From assembly GCA_043818095.1 (NCBI GenBank), contig JBDRGD010000011.1, positions 1 through 31,243 on the forward strand: 31,243 nucleotides of DNA. Direction: 5' to 3'. Origin of the DNA: JBDRGD01 sp043818095. GTDB lineage: Bacteria; Chloroflexota; Dehalococcoidia; Dehalococcoidales; RBG-16-60-22. Every line of letters starts with the position of its first letter. Within the stretch, counting starts at the first letter, position 1. The notes beneath the pieces were generated by a model, which did not search any database, had not been told where the DNA came from, and worked only from the letters and a program-made list of their open reading frames with translations. Position numbers and translations under genes: made by a program. Shown piece by piece: positions 23,550-31,234 of the stretch.

Positions 23550-23578
23550 ATTATAAAGCAAATGCAAAGCATTTGCAA
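23550..23578 (-). promoter_or_regulatory. fur-feo promoter with nested 19-bp palindromic operator
   Basis: On the minus strand TTGCAA (23573-23578) and TATAAT (23550-23555) are 17 bases apart. Between and over them lies the perfect inverted repeat GCAAATGC-AAA-GCATTTGC (23558-23576), so a bound repressor would cover the -35 region and spacer. The position fits an operator recognised by the Fur protein encoded just downstream. Confidence 0.8.
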
Positions 23579-23664
23579 ATAATGGCGGGTATCGTTATCG
23601 TCCCCGGGATTGGGGCCGTGCTCCTGAAACGGAGATGCTGACCGCTTTCCGGGCTCACCGGATA

Positions 23665-24594
23665 CTAGGCGGTATCCGTGGTGAAAGCCATGACCTCGTC
23701 GATAGAGTCGGCGTCACAGAGGAGCATCGCCAGCCGGTCGATGCCCAGGGCAATGCCGCCGCACTCGGGGAGGTGGGCCAGCGCCGCGAGGAACGTCCGG
23801 GGCATGGGCGGGGCCGGAGGCTGTTCCCGCTGAATCTGGTCGATAGCGTCCTGAAAGCGCGCTTCCTGCTCGCGGCTGTCCCTGAGCTCGCTGTAGGCGT
23901 TCGCCAGCTCCAGGCCGCCGATAAATACCTCGGCGCGCTCGGCGACGAGGGGATTGCCGGGGTCGAGCCGGGCCAGCGATGCCAGGGCGGCGGGATAGCC
24001 GGTGAGCACGGCGGGCCGGTCCGGGGTAAGGCCGGGCAGCACTTTGTCCAGGAAATCGGTCTCGAAGCGGTCGGGGTCGTAAGCCGTGACGGGGTCCCAG
24101 CCGGCGGCGGCGCGGAAGGCTTCCGCAACGGTTATCCTGGGCCAGGGCGGGCTGATATCGATTTTCCGGCCCCGGTAGGGGATAATGTGGCCGAGCCCGA
24201 GCCTGTCCGCCAGCGCAACCAGCAGTTTTTCGGTATCGAGGATAATCTCGGCGTAGCCGGCGCCGGCGCGGTACCACTCCAGCATGGTGAACTCCGGGTT
24301 ATGCCAGCGGCCCCGCTCTCCCCGGCGCAGGCAGCGGCTGAACTGGAAGAGCTTGGGATACCCGGCGGCGAGCAGGCGTTTCATGTGCAGTTCCGGGGAG
24401 GTGGCTAAAAACCAGCCCTCGCTGCGAAAGGTGTTGATATAGGGCTCCGGGGCGACGCAGGGCACCCGTACCGGGGTCTCTACCTCCAGGAAGTCCTCCG
24501 CCCGGAAGAAAGCGCGGATGGAATCGTGAATCAGGGCGCGCCGCTGCAGGTTAGGCTTGAGGCGGATGAGCCGCTGTCTCTCGTCCCCGGTCAT
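23665..24594 (-). CDS. epmA: EF-P beta-lysine ligase
   Basis: A 309-residue class II aminoacyl-tRNA-synthetase paralogue (EpmA/PoxA/GenX), which attaches beta-lysine to elongation factor P rather than charging tRNA. It matches the catalytic domain of lysyl-tRNA synthetase without the anticodon-binding domain: motif 1 region EDFLEVETPVRV, FQFSRCLRRGERG, HNPEFTMLEWYRAG (motif 2) and GGIALGIDRLAML (motif 3). It starts four bases after the efp stop on the same strand, an operon arrangement that strongly supports the assignment. The substrate would be (R)-beta-lysine made by an aminomutase; a lysine 2,3-aminomutase gene is encoded 2.3 kb away on the same strand. Confidence 0.9.
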   Translation of the reverse strand: MTGDERQRLIRLKPNLQRRALIHDSIRAFFRAEDFLEVETPVRVPCVAPEPYINTFRSEGWFLATSPELHMKRLLAAGYPKLFQFSRCLRRGERGRWHNPEFTMLEWYRAGAGYAEIILDTEKLLVALADRLGLGHIIPYRGRKIDISPPWPRITVAEAFRAAAGWDPVTAYDPDRFETDFLDKVLPGLTPDRPAVLTGYPAALASLARLDPGNPLVAERAEVFIGGLELANAYSELRDSREQEARFQDAIDQIQREQPPAPPMPRTFLAALAHLPECGGIALGIDRLAMLLCDADSIDEVMAFTTDTA

Positions 24595-24597
24595 GCG

Positions 24598-25164
24598 CTA
24601 TTTCTTGGCGGTCACCCGCTCCACGTAGGTCCCGGAGCGCGTATCGACCCTGATAGTATCGCCTTCCTTGATGAAGGACGGGGTCTCGATGACGTAGCCG
24701 GTTTCCAGGACGGATGTTTTCATCTGCGGGGTAACCGTCGCCGTTCTGGTGGTGACTTCGCTATCCACGACCTTCATCTCCACGAAGTTCGGCAGGGTGA
24801 CGTCGATAGGCGAATCGCCCATCGTCTGCACGGTGACGAGCATCCCTTCCCGGAGGAAGTTCTTCTTATCGCCGATGAGGTCCTCGGGGACGTGGTGCTG
24901 CTCGAAGGTCTTGGTATCCATGAATACGTAATGGTCACCCTCACGGTAGAGGTATTGCTCCTCCTGGCTTCTCATGTTGACTCCCTCTACCTTGTCGCCG
25001 GAGCGGTAGTTGCGTTCGATGGTGGTGCCGTCGGTCATGTTCTTCAGCTTGAGGTGGTAGACCGCGCGCCCCTTGCCGGGTTTGACGAACTCCGCCTCTT
25101 CCACGGCGTAAAGTTTACCGTCGACCATCAGCTTGGTATTCTTGTGCACATCTGAGATTTCCAC
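24598..25164 (-). CDS. efp: Translation elongation factor P
   Basis: A 188-residue three-domain EF-P, which relieves ribosome stalling at polyproline stretches. The modified lysine is in the loop FVKPGKGRAVY, K31 here (K34 in E. coli numbering). The remainder has EGVNMRSQEEQYLYREGDHYVFMD and the C-terminal DTRSGTYVERV typical of the family. It starts with GTG at 25164 with a strong CGAGGAG site and an extended -10 promoter farther upstream. The modifying ligase gene follows immediately, so the lysine is probably beta-lysylated. Length is normal. Confidence 0.96.
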   Translation of the reverse strand: MEISDVHKNTKLMVDGKLYAVEEAEFVKPGKGRAVYHLKLKNMTDGTTIERNYRSGDKVEGVNMRSQEEQYLYREGDHYVFMDTKTFEQHHVPEDLIGDKKNFLREGMLVTVQTMGDSPIDVTLPNFVEMKVVDSEVTTRTATVTPQMKTSVLETGYVIETPSFIKEGDTIRVDTRSGTYVERVTAKK

Positions 25165-25201
25165 TGCCGCTCCTCGTAAAAATCCGGTGTCTCTGCACTA
25201 G

Positions 25202-25210
25202 ATTATAGCA
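25202..25210 (-). promoter_or_regulatory. Extended -10 promoter of efp-epmA
   Basis: On the minus strand TGCTATAAT (25202-25210) is a perfect TG-N-TATAAT element, 38 bases before the GTG start of efp. The -35 match is poor, as at the other extended -10 promoters in this window. Confidence 0.6.
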
Positions 25211-25250
25211 CCTCTTCAGGTTGGAGAGAATGGGGATGCGTGCGGTCAGG

Positions 25251-25286
25251 CAAAACAAAAAAGGGGGAGCATCTCTGCTCCCCCTT
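25251..25286 (-). terminator. Rho-independent terminator after the UspA gene
   Basis: AAGGGGGAGCA (25261-25271) and TGCTCCCCCTT (25276-25286) are perfect 11-base arms around a four-base loop. On the minus strand the stem is followed by TTTTTTGTTTT, a classic intrinsic terminator, 19 bases after the uspA stop. Confidence 0.9.
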
Positions 25287-25305
25287 GGGTTACGCCTGTT
25301 GCCGG

Positions 25306-25767
25306 CTATTTCTGCGGCGTCACCAGCAGGACCGGCAGGCCGCCGTGTTTAAGAACGTATTCCGCGGTGCTGCCCATGGTGGCCTGTCTCAGCCCGGAGT
25401 GTCCGTGCGTGGCGATGGCGATAAGGCCCACCGCGTTGTCGGCGGCATAAGCGATAATCGCCTGGCTGGGTATTCCCTGGAGGACGACGCATTCCACGTC
25501 CACGCCCTTTTCCCGGAGCGGCTGCGCCATCTTTTCCAGGTAGGCGGGCATCTCGGAGAGCTCTTTCTGAAAGCGCTTGTCCATCGTCCGGGTATGGATG
25601 GGTCCCCCGGTGCCTCCGGGCACCCCCAGCGGCAGGTTGATTCCCGCGGTGTCCACCACCTTGAGGAGAATCACCTTCCGGAGACAGCTTCTTTCCGCGG
25701 CGATATAGGGCAGGATATGTTCCGCGGTAGGAGAACCGTCAAGGCAGACCAGTGTCTTTTCAAACAT
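25306..25767 (-). CDS. UspA-family universal stress protein
   Basis: A 153-residue single Usp domain. It begins FEKTLVCLDGSPTAEHIL, and the ATP-binding signature G-2x-G-9x-G-S is present as GHSGLRQATMGSTAEYV near the C-terminus, so it belongs to the ATP-binding MJ0577-like class. Mid-protein insert LGVPGGTGGPIHTR is glycine-rich. Such proteins are induced in starvation and stress; the specific partner is unknown. GGGAG precedes the start. It is a monocistronic unit with its own promoter and terminator. Confidence 0.92.
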   Translation of the reverse strand: MFEKTLVCLDGSPTAEHILPYIAAERSCLRKVILLKVVDTAGINLPLGVPGGTGGPIHTRTMDKRFQKELSEMPAYLEKMAQPLREKGVDVECVVLQGIPSQAIIAYAADNAVGLIAIATHGHSGLRQATMGSTAEYVLKHGGLPVLLVTPQK

Positions 25768-25818
25768 TTTATCTGTACTCCCTGATAAAGCGCACCCGTT
25801 GCAGATATCGCGTAATCA

Positions 25819-25847
25819 ATAATAATGCAGCGGGCGAAGCGCGTCAA
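25819..25847 (-). promoter_or_regulatory. Promoter of the UspA gene
   Basis: On the minus strand TTGACG (25842-25847) and TATTAT (25819-25824) are separated by 17 bases, giving a leader of about 45 bases before the ATG at 25767. Confidence 0.65.
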
Positions 25848-25902
25848 CGAAATTGTACCAGGAATTCGTAACGTTTTGTTAACAAAATAGTCGCAGTTAT
25901 CT

Positions 25903-26739
25903 TTACTTCTCTACCAGTTTAATCTCGAACAGCCAGGGCCACAGCTTGCCGGTGACGAAGAGGCGGTCTTGCCCGGCGTCGTAGGCGATGCCGTTGAGGA
26001 CATCGGTGCCGCCACGGTCCTCCGGCGGCAGGATGCCGGAAAGGTCTATCCATCCCGTCACCCGGCCGTCCTCCGGGTCTATTATCGCGATTTTGTCCGT
26101 CTGCCAGACGTTCGCGTAAATCCGGCCGTTGATATATTCCAGCTCATTCAGCCGTTTCACCGGCTTGAGGTTATCGGAAACATCAATGTGCCCGGTGGTG
26201 CGGAACGTTTGCGGGTCCAGGAAATACAGGGTAGAGGTGCCGTCGCTCATGATAAGGCGCTCGCCGTCATGGGTAATCCCCCAGCCCTCGGTGGCATAAC
26301 TGAATTCTCCGGTTAACTCGGAGCCGTGGCGGTCGTAAACGAAACCGGTATGCGATTTCCAGGTGAGCTGGACGATGTAATCGCCGTAGACGGCAACGCC
26401 TTCCCCGAAGTATTTATCCGGGAGGTCACGCTGCTCCAGGACACGTCCGGTCTCCAGTGCCACCCGGCGCAGTGAGGATTTACCGTTAAGCCCGGTCCCT
26501 TCATACAGCTGGCCGTCAGTGAACACCAGCCCTTCGGTGAAAGCATCCCGGGCATGGGGGAACCGGTTCACTACCCGGTAGGTGAAGTAGGCCGTGACAT
26601 TAGCCGGGACGGTCCGGTTTGCCGTCACCGGGTTCGCCGGGGGAAGGGGTGGCACAGGCGCGGTGGAACACGCGGTAAACAGCAGCGGCAGCAGCAAGAT
26701 TACCGGGAAACAATACTTCCGCACAAAGCCTGTCAGCAT
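25903..26739 (-). CDS. Glutamine cyclotransferase (glutaminyl-peptide cyclase) lipoprotein
   Basis: A 278-residue protein with a lipoprotein signal peptide (lipobox LFTAC, lipid-bearing C24) and a short proline-rich linker, then a five-bladed beta-propeller of the plant-type glutamine cyclotransferase family. Family features visible are FPHARDAFTEGLVF, LYEGTGLNGKSSLRRV, EGWGITHDG, LNELEYINGRIYANVWQTD and the final TDVLNGIAYDAGQDRLFVTGKLWP. These enzymes form pyroglutamate from N-terminal glutamine of exported peptides. GGGGGAG precedes the ATG. It would act at the outer face of the membrane. Confidence 0.9.
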   Translation of the reverse strand: MLTGFVRKYCFPVILLLPLLFTACSTAPVPPLPPANPVTANRTVPANVTAYFTYRVVNRFPHARDAFTEGLVFTDGQLYEGTGLNGKSSLRRVALETGRVLEQRDLPDKYFGEGVAVYGDYIVQLTWKSHTGFVYDRHGSELTGEFSYATEGWGITHDGERLIMSDGTSTLYFLDPQTFRTTGHIDVSDNLKPVKRLNELEYINGRIYANVWQTDKIAIIDPEDGRVTGWIDLSGILPPEDRGGTDVLNGIAYDAGQDRLFVTGKLWPWLFEIKLVEK

Positions 26740-26810
26740 GACTCCCCCATTGTTCCGCGGCCGTCATTTACAATATACTACTTTGTCCGGCAGCGGGTCT
26801 CATTGCAGAA

Positions 26811-26833
26811 GAAAAGGGGGAGCGTTTCCTCCC
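26811..26833 (-). terminator. Likely terminator after the aminomutase/acetyltransferase gene
   Basis: On the minus strand GGGAG (26829-26833) pairs with CTCCC (26818-26822) around a six-base loop, extendable by a wobble and a G-C pair, and is followed by CCTTTTCTT. It lies 17 bases after the stop at 26850. The stem is short, so confidence is moderate. Confidence 0.5.
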
Positions 26834-26849
26834 TCCCGTTTCAGGCTTT

Positions 26850-29013
26850 TTACAGCGGCTTGTACCAGATATTCATATGCTCGATGTGCCCGCTGATGCA
26901 GGTGTTGTTTACCAGCGTCCCGCCGAATTGATAGCCCGCCTTGGAGAAGACGCCGTTCATCCCGTAAGATGCGGCACGGGCGGAGGTATAGCTGGTCAGG
27001 AAGCCCTTTTCCCGCATCGCCTTCTCCATGACGTTGAGCAGCAGGGAGGCGATCCCCTTGCCCTGGTGGGAAGGGAGCGTGGCAAAATCCGTCATCTCCA
27101 CGAAGCGGTTCTCCGGGTACTGCTCCGCGGAGGAGAGCGCCACCAGTTTGCCGTCAAACCAGGCGCCGAAATAGCTGATATGGTCCTCCATCGTGCTGAT
27201 GATGTATTCCGGCTTATCGATGGGGAAGGGATAGGTGAGGAAAACGTCACGGTAGAGCTCGGCCATGGCGGGGGCGTCATCCGGCGCGCAGGGGCGGATA
27301 ACGTATGGTTCGACCTCTTCGATGTTTTCCGCGGTTTCCTTGGCCAGCGCCTTCTTCAAGACGTCCGCCACCAGGCTGGCGTTATGCTTCACGGCCCTCT
27401 TATCGTCGAGGAAGCGGCGCATGAAGTAGCCGGTTTCCCTTCCCCGGTAAAGCCCCGGGACGGTGGCCTCGGTGTCGTAACCGGCCCGGGAGAAGATTTC
27501 CCGGAACCTCTCCGGCACCTTGACGCTTATTTTCCCGTAGTTTTCCCGGGCGGCAATCGCGTTCAGCGTCTCCGGCATGCCTTCGGCGTCGGCGGTATCA
27601 AGATTCATGAGATAGACACGGTCGTTGTTACTGCCGTGCTGCGCCAGGGACTTGCCGATGTCCATGACCTGGTCATAGTCCTCCCGGCGCCGTTCCAGTC
27701 GCTCCGTGTTTTCCGGGATAAGGGTATTGACTTCGTCGTAGTCCGCCAGGATTTTGGCGATGCCGACCACCTTGGCCTCGCTGGCGCCCTCCAGGTCGAG
27801 GTCCAGGTTGCAGTCGGCGCAGTTGTCCTCGCAAATCTGGGTGTGGTAGTCGGCGGGTTCATGGTAGGTGGTGATGAGCCCCTCATAGTTTCTCAGGACC
27901 ACCTTTTGCGGCGCCAGGGAGATAACGTAATCGGGCATCACGGGTATCTTACCGCCGCCGCCGGGGGCATCGATGACGTAGGAAGGGACGGCAAAGCCGC
28001 TGGTATGGCCGATCATGTTCTCCATGATTTCCACGCCCTTGCTCACCGATGTCCGGAAGTGGCTGAGCCCCTCGGAAAGGTCGCACTGGAACAGGTAGTA
28101 GGGGCGCACCCGGTTCCGGACGAGCTTATGGACCAGGGCCTTGATGATGCGGGGGCAGTCATTCACGCCCGCCAGCAGGACGGACTGATTCCCCAGGGGG
28201 ATGCCCGCATCCGCCAGCCGGGCCAGCGCCTGCGCCGAGCTTTCCGTAAGCTCGCGGGGGTGGTTGAAATGGGTGTTGACCCAGAGCGGGTGGTATTTTT
28301 TCAGGATACCGGTCAGGTCCGGGGTGATGCGCATGGGCAGCACCACGGGGGTGCGGGTGCCGATGCGGATGACTTCAACATGAGGGATGCTCCTGATTTC
28401 ACCAAGAATCCAGTCCAGCATGTCATCGGAAAGCAGGAAGGGGTCGCCGCCGGACAGCAGCACATCCCGCACCGCCGGGGTCTTCCGGATATAGTCGATG
28501 CCTTCCTTCAGGTCGTCCCGGGTCAGCATCTGGTCGACGTCACCTACTTTTCTCTTCCGGGTGCAGTGACGGCAGTACATCGCGCACGAGTTGGAGATAT
28601 GAAAGAGGACCCTGTCCGGGTAGCGGTGCGTCACGCCCGCCGCGGGGCTGTCCCGGTCCTCCTCCAGGGGGTCGGGGGCGGTCGTACTTGTCCACGTTCA
28701 GCTCATGGATGCTGGGGACGCTCTGCTTGAAGATGGGGTCGTTCTCATAGTCCCGGGCGTTTATCAGGGAGAGATAATAGGGGGTAATGCACATGGGGAA
28801 ACGCTGCAGGGTCTCCTCGAGCTGCTTTCTTTTCGTCTTGCTGAATTTGATGCCCAGGACCCTTTCCATGGTGGCGATGTCCCGGACGGCGTGCCTTATC
28901 TGCCAGTGCCAGTCATTGCGCTGCCCGTCAGAAATGGCCGGGGCGGCAGCCGCCGCCCCGGCTTCCATAAAGCCCGCGGGGCTGTCCTGAGCAGGGCTGT
29001 TTGCTTTTTCCAA
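26850..29013 (-). CDS. Fused lysine 2,3-aminomutase / beta-lysine N6-acetyltransferase, interrupted by a frameshift
   Basis: The sequence starts at TTG 29013 (AAGGAG ten bases upstream) and continues to 26850 if one base is removed from a run of five G (28674-28678, C on the coding strand). The joined reading, KYDRPDPLEEDRDSPAAG then VTHRYPDRVLF, restores the normal KamA sequence, giving about 720 residues. Residues 1 to about 440 are lysine 2,3-aminomutase: the radical-SAM cluster C143, C147, C150 (CAMYCRHC) and the PLP lysine K355 (APGGGGK). Residues about 445-720 match AblB, a GNAT beta-lysine acetyltransferase (SHQGKGIASLLL). The pair makes N-epsilon-acetyl-beta-lysine, a compatible solute, in archaea and some bacteria, normally as two proteins. 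The frameshift may be an assembly error in a homopolymer or a real lesion. Confidence 0.82.
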
Positions 29014-29401
29014 TTTTAAGATTCTCCTTCCGGTTTCGTTCCGGCCACAATCTGTTCCGGGAACCGGCCTGATGCCTGAAAATGAGCAAAATATGGAAAC
29101 GGGTGGGGGCTTGATATTTTGAGGGGTTTAATTTCAGGTGCGGCCGGTTACGGAATGGTCAGGTGTCGATAAACTGCTGTTTGCTGAATAAATTCATATC
29201 CGATACGGCTACGGTTCACCGTAACCAATATAACCTTTTAGGGGCGCAGAGTCAAATCCGGAGGGGGGCTATAGTTGTTATCTACCACTGCAAAACATCG
29301 GGATGTTTGTCCAGACATGCGTACAGATATTTGATACCGTTTGCTTTTTCAATCAAGTGCAGATAATAACTTAGAGAGCATCAGTCTGCTGTGATTTTCG
29401 G
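29014..29401. other. Gene-free interval with two dyads
   Basis: No coding potential is convincing in these 388 bases. GGCTACGGT-TC-ACCGTAACC (29207-29226) is a nine-base dyad with one mismatch, and AAACATC-GG-GATGTTT (29293-29308) is a perfect seven-base dyad whose minus-strand right side is followed by TTTTG, possibly a weak terminator for the lipoprotein gene that ends at 29402. Base composition shifts toward AT here. Confidence 0.4.
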
Positions 29402-30067
29402 TTACCTTTCCCAATTCCCCTGCGCACGTATATAGTGTTTACGCATTTCGTTATCATGTTCGTTTCCAGTTAAAAGGTAACGCCTGCCATACGTATTTTC
29501 AAGCAACTCGTAATACTCGTCCCTGATGCCCTGAGCCATAGAATTGGGCACAATATTACCGCTTTCTAATTCATTGATAGTCTGTGTACAATACCGTAAC
29601 TTCTCAGCTTTACTATTGCCTCGATTCACTGCTAAAGTAAAAGCTTCCTGAGACTGACGGTGAGCGGTAGTATAGTCACCCTGCTCAAAGGCAAGAGCAG
29701 CCCTTGAGGTACGATAAGTCCAGTCTTTCGGCCTTCTCTCAATAGCCTCATCCATTTTTGCTGCATCCCGCTCCTCACGTCCCTCATCCATAAGTCTGTC
29801 GCCTACCTGGACAGCATGTATTGTTTTTATCAGACCTATGGCAGAATCGGCCTCTTCGTCACCGGTAGAACCGCTGGCAGTTCGCTTTGCCAGGTTAACC
29901 GCCCCACCGGGGGTTGTGGGGTTAACACCTTGGGCATTTGCCCATTCCACAAGAATCCCTATAAACAGATCCTCAAATGCAGTACCGCAACCGGCGAAGC
30001 CCAACGGCAGTAATGATATTACCAGGAGAATAGAAATTATCTTTACGGACATCATTCTGCTTTTCAC
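29402..30067 (-). CDS. Lipoprotein with a possible helical-repeat domain, unknown function
   Basis: A 221-residue exported lipoprotein: basic N-terminus, hydrophobic core IISILLVISLLPLGFAGC with a lipobox and lipid-bearing C27. The C-terminal half is helical with a TPR-like stretch (RRPKDWTYRTSRAALAFEQGDYTTAHRQSQEAF). The start is GTG 30067, overlapping the upstream gene stop (GTGA), with GGAG eight bases before, implying translational coupling. No family recognised. Codon choice and base composition are more AT-rich than in the rest of the window. Confidence 0.7.
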   Translation of the reverse strand: MKSRMMSVKIISILLVISLLPLGFAGCGTAFEDLFIGILVEWANAQGVNPTTPGGAVNLAKRTASGSTGDEEADSAIGLIKTIHAVQVGDRLMDEGREERDAAKMDEAIERRPKDWTYRTSRAALAFEQGDYTTAHRQSQEAFTLAVNRGNSKAEKLRYCTQTINELESGNIVPNSMAQGIRDEYYELLENTYGRRYLLTGNEHDNEMRKHYIRAQGNWER

Positions 30068-30618
30068 TTTGCCATCTCCGCAATTTTCTTTGCCACCTCG
30101 GCTATATTTACCTCGCCTTCCATTTCCTCCAGAAATTGCTCCCTGGTGGTAGTACCGTTGGCAAATTTCAGTATGGCCTCAGTGGATGCGGTGAGGGTTA
30201 TCAGTGAATCACCGCTCTTATCACTGTAAGATATGGCAACCCGCTCGATGTTATATCCACCGCTTTGCCCCACGCTCGATAGCTTTTCCATATAGTTCAT
30301 CAAATCTTGCTCGTTGAAGTTGCGGAAATCAAACCCTTTCCCCTCATCTATGATTACCACAGCTACGTTATCATCGGAAGGACTATCTTCATCGCCTATC
30401 ACCGGAAATATATACAGCTCTATGCCTGCGGTATCGGTACCTGCAACCTTCAGGTCAGCCATCATTGCTGCCGCCGCTTCACGGTCGGGCGTGGCAGAGA
30501 TGAGTTTTTCCGTTGGTGTCTGGGCCAGACCTATCCTTTGCGGGAGATTAAAAAAAACAAAGCCAATGATGATAACAATCACCACGAAAACGGCCAGGCC
30601 GATTAGTTTTTTCAGCAC
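30064..30618 (-). CDS. Membrane-anchored protein of unknown function
   Basis: A 184-residue protein with a single N-terminal helix (LIGLAVFVVIVIIIGFVFF) and an extracytoplasmic domain of mixed alpha/beta character, rich in acidic residues (VIGDEDSPSDDN, IIDEGKGFDF). It starts at GTG 30618 with AGGAG five bases upstream and a strong promoter beyond, and is followed by the lipoprotein gene with a four-base overlap; the two proteins probably act together at the cell surface. No family recognised. Confidence 0.7.
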   Translation of the reverse strand: MLKKLIGLAVFVVIVIIIGFVFFNLPQRIGLAQTPTEKLISATPDREAAAAMMADLKVAGTDTAGIELYIFPVIGDEDSPSDDNVAVVIIDEGKGFDFRNFNEQDLMNYMEKLSSVGQSGGYNIERVAISYSDKSGDSLITLTASTEAILKFANGTTTREQFLEEMEGEVNIAEVAKKIAEMAK

Positions 30619-30652
30619 TAAAACTCCTGTAACCGGATGGAATTATTGCGTT

Positions 30653-30682
30653 ATTATAGACTATGCCATATTTATAAGTCAA
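30653..30682 (-). promoter_or_regulatory. Promoter of the membrane protein-lipoprotein pair
   Basis: On the minus strand TTGACT (30677-30682) is followed after 18 bases by a perfect TATAAT (30653-30658), about 35 bases before the GTG at 30618. Confidence 0.7.
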
Positions 30683-30844
30683 CCGTAAAAATGGTAATTA
30701 AAAAAAAGGAAATCAGGAACGACTATTGTACTCACTAAATCGACACCGGGATGTTTTATTTCTTGTGCTATGAGGATTCGTCTGGCAAAGAGTCCGCAAG
30801 CATTTAAACATTATATACTGACGAAAACAATGAATAATAGTAAT

Positions 30845-31234
30845 TCAAAGAAGGGTTTTATTTGCATTTGGTTGCTTTGCCTTTTTCCCTTGTGGTAGAG
30901 TGACGCCATGAAATGGTTTGTGGCTTGGTTCGTTGGGGCTTTTCTGTTGGGGATTGTCATTTATCTGATTCTGCAGGCTTTCAACGTCTCGCAGGCGACC
31001 GTCAATATCACTGTGGGGATAATTGATTTTATTATCTACCCGCTGATTTTGGTTTGGCTTCATTGGCAATGGCAACACAGAAATGACCCTTTTTAATTTA
31101 AGCCATATTTTGTCCAGTTCATCCGACCTAGCTAAACGATAGGTCACATACGAGTGAGCAGTTACTACATAGACCGCTATGGTTAATAATTGCCACAGTG
31201 ATATTGATATTTCTTTTGTAATCCAATCCATCAT
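30845..31234 (-). CDS. Opposing membrane-anchored ORF (tentative)
   Basis: A 129-residue frame starting at 31234 just inside the right edge, with GGGGAGGGG close before the ATG. Its first 46 residues (one helix WQLLTIAVYVVTAHSYV, then TYRLARSDELDKIWLKLK) look natural and lie outside the opposing gene. The remainder is low-complexity, polar and antisense to the plus-strand frame, so a true protein, if any, may be shorter or altered. No family recognised. Confidence 0.3.
   Translation of the reverse strand: MMDWITKEISISLWQLLTIAVYVVTAHSYVTYRLARSDELDKIWLKLKRVISVLPLPMKPNQNQRVDNKINYPHSDIDGRLRDVESLQNQINDNPQQKSPNEPSHKPFHGVTLPQGKKAKQPNANKTLL
30908..31096 (+). CDS. Small two-helix membrane protein (tentative)
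   Basis: A 62-residue frame, MKWFVAWFVGAFLLGIV onward, with two hydrophobic helices (about 3-23 and 31-52) and an aromatic, polar end (WLHWQWQHRNDPF). The sequence looks like a genuine small membrane protein, but the ribosome site is weak and the whole frame is overlapped by an opposing frame, so only one of the two is likely real over 30908-31096. No family recognised. Confidence 0.45.
   Translation: MKWFVAWFVGAFLLGIVIYLILQAFNVSQATVNITVGIIDFIIYPLILVWLHWQWQHRNDPF

Noticed and set aside
26877..28730. A 617-codon plus-strand frame opposite the aminomutase/acetyltransferase
   Set aside because: Shadow of a well-supported gene; composition is unlike a protein and no motif is present.
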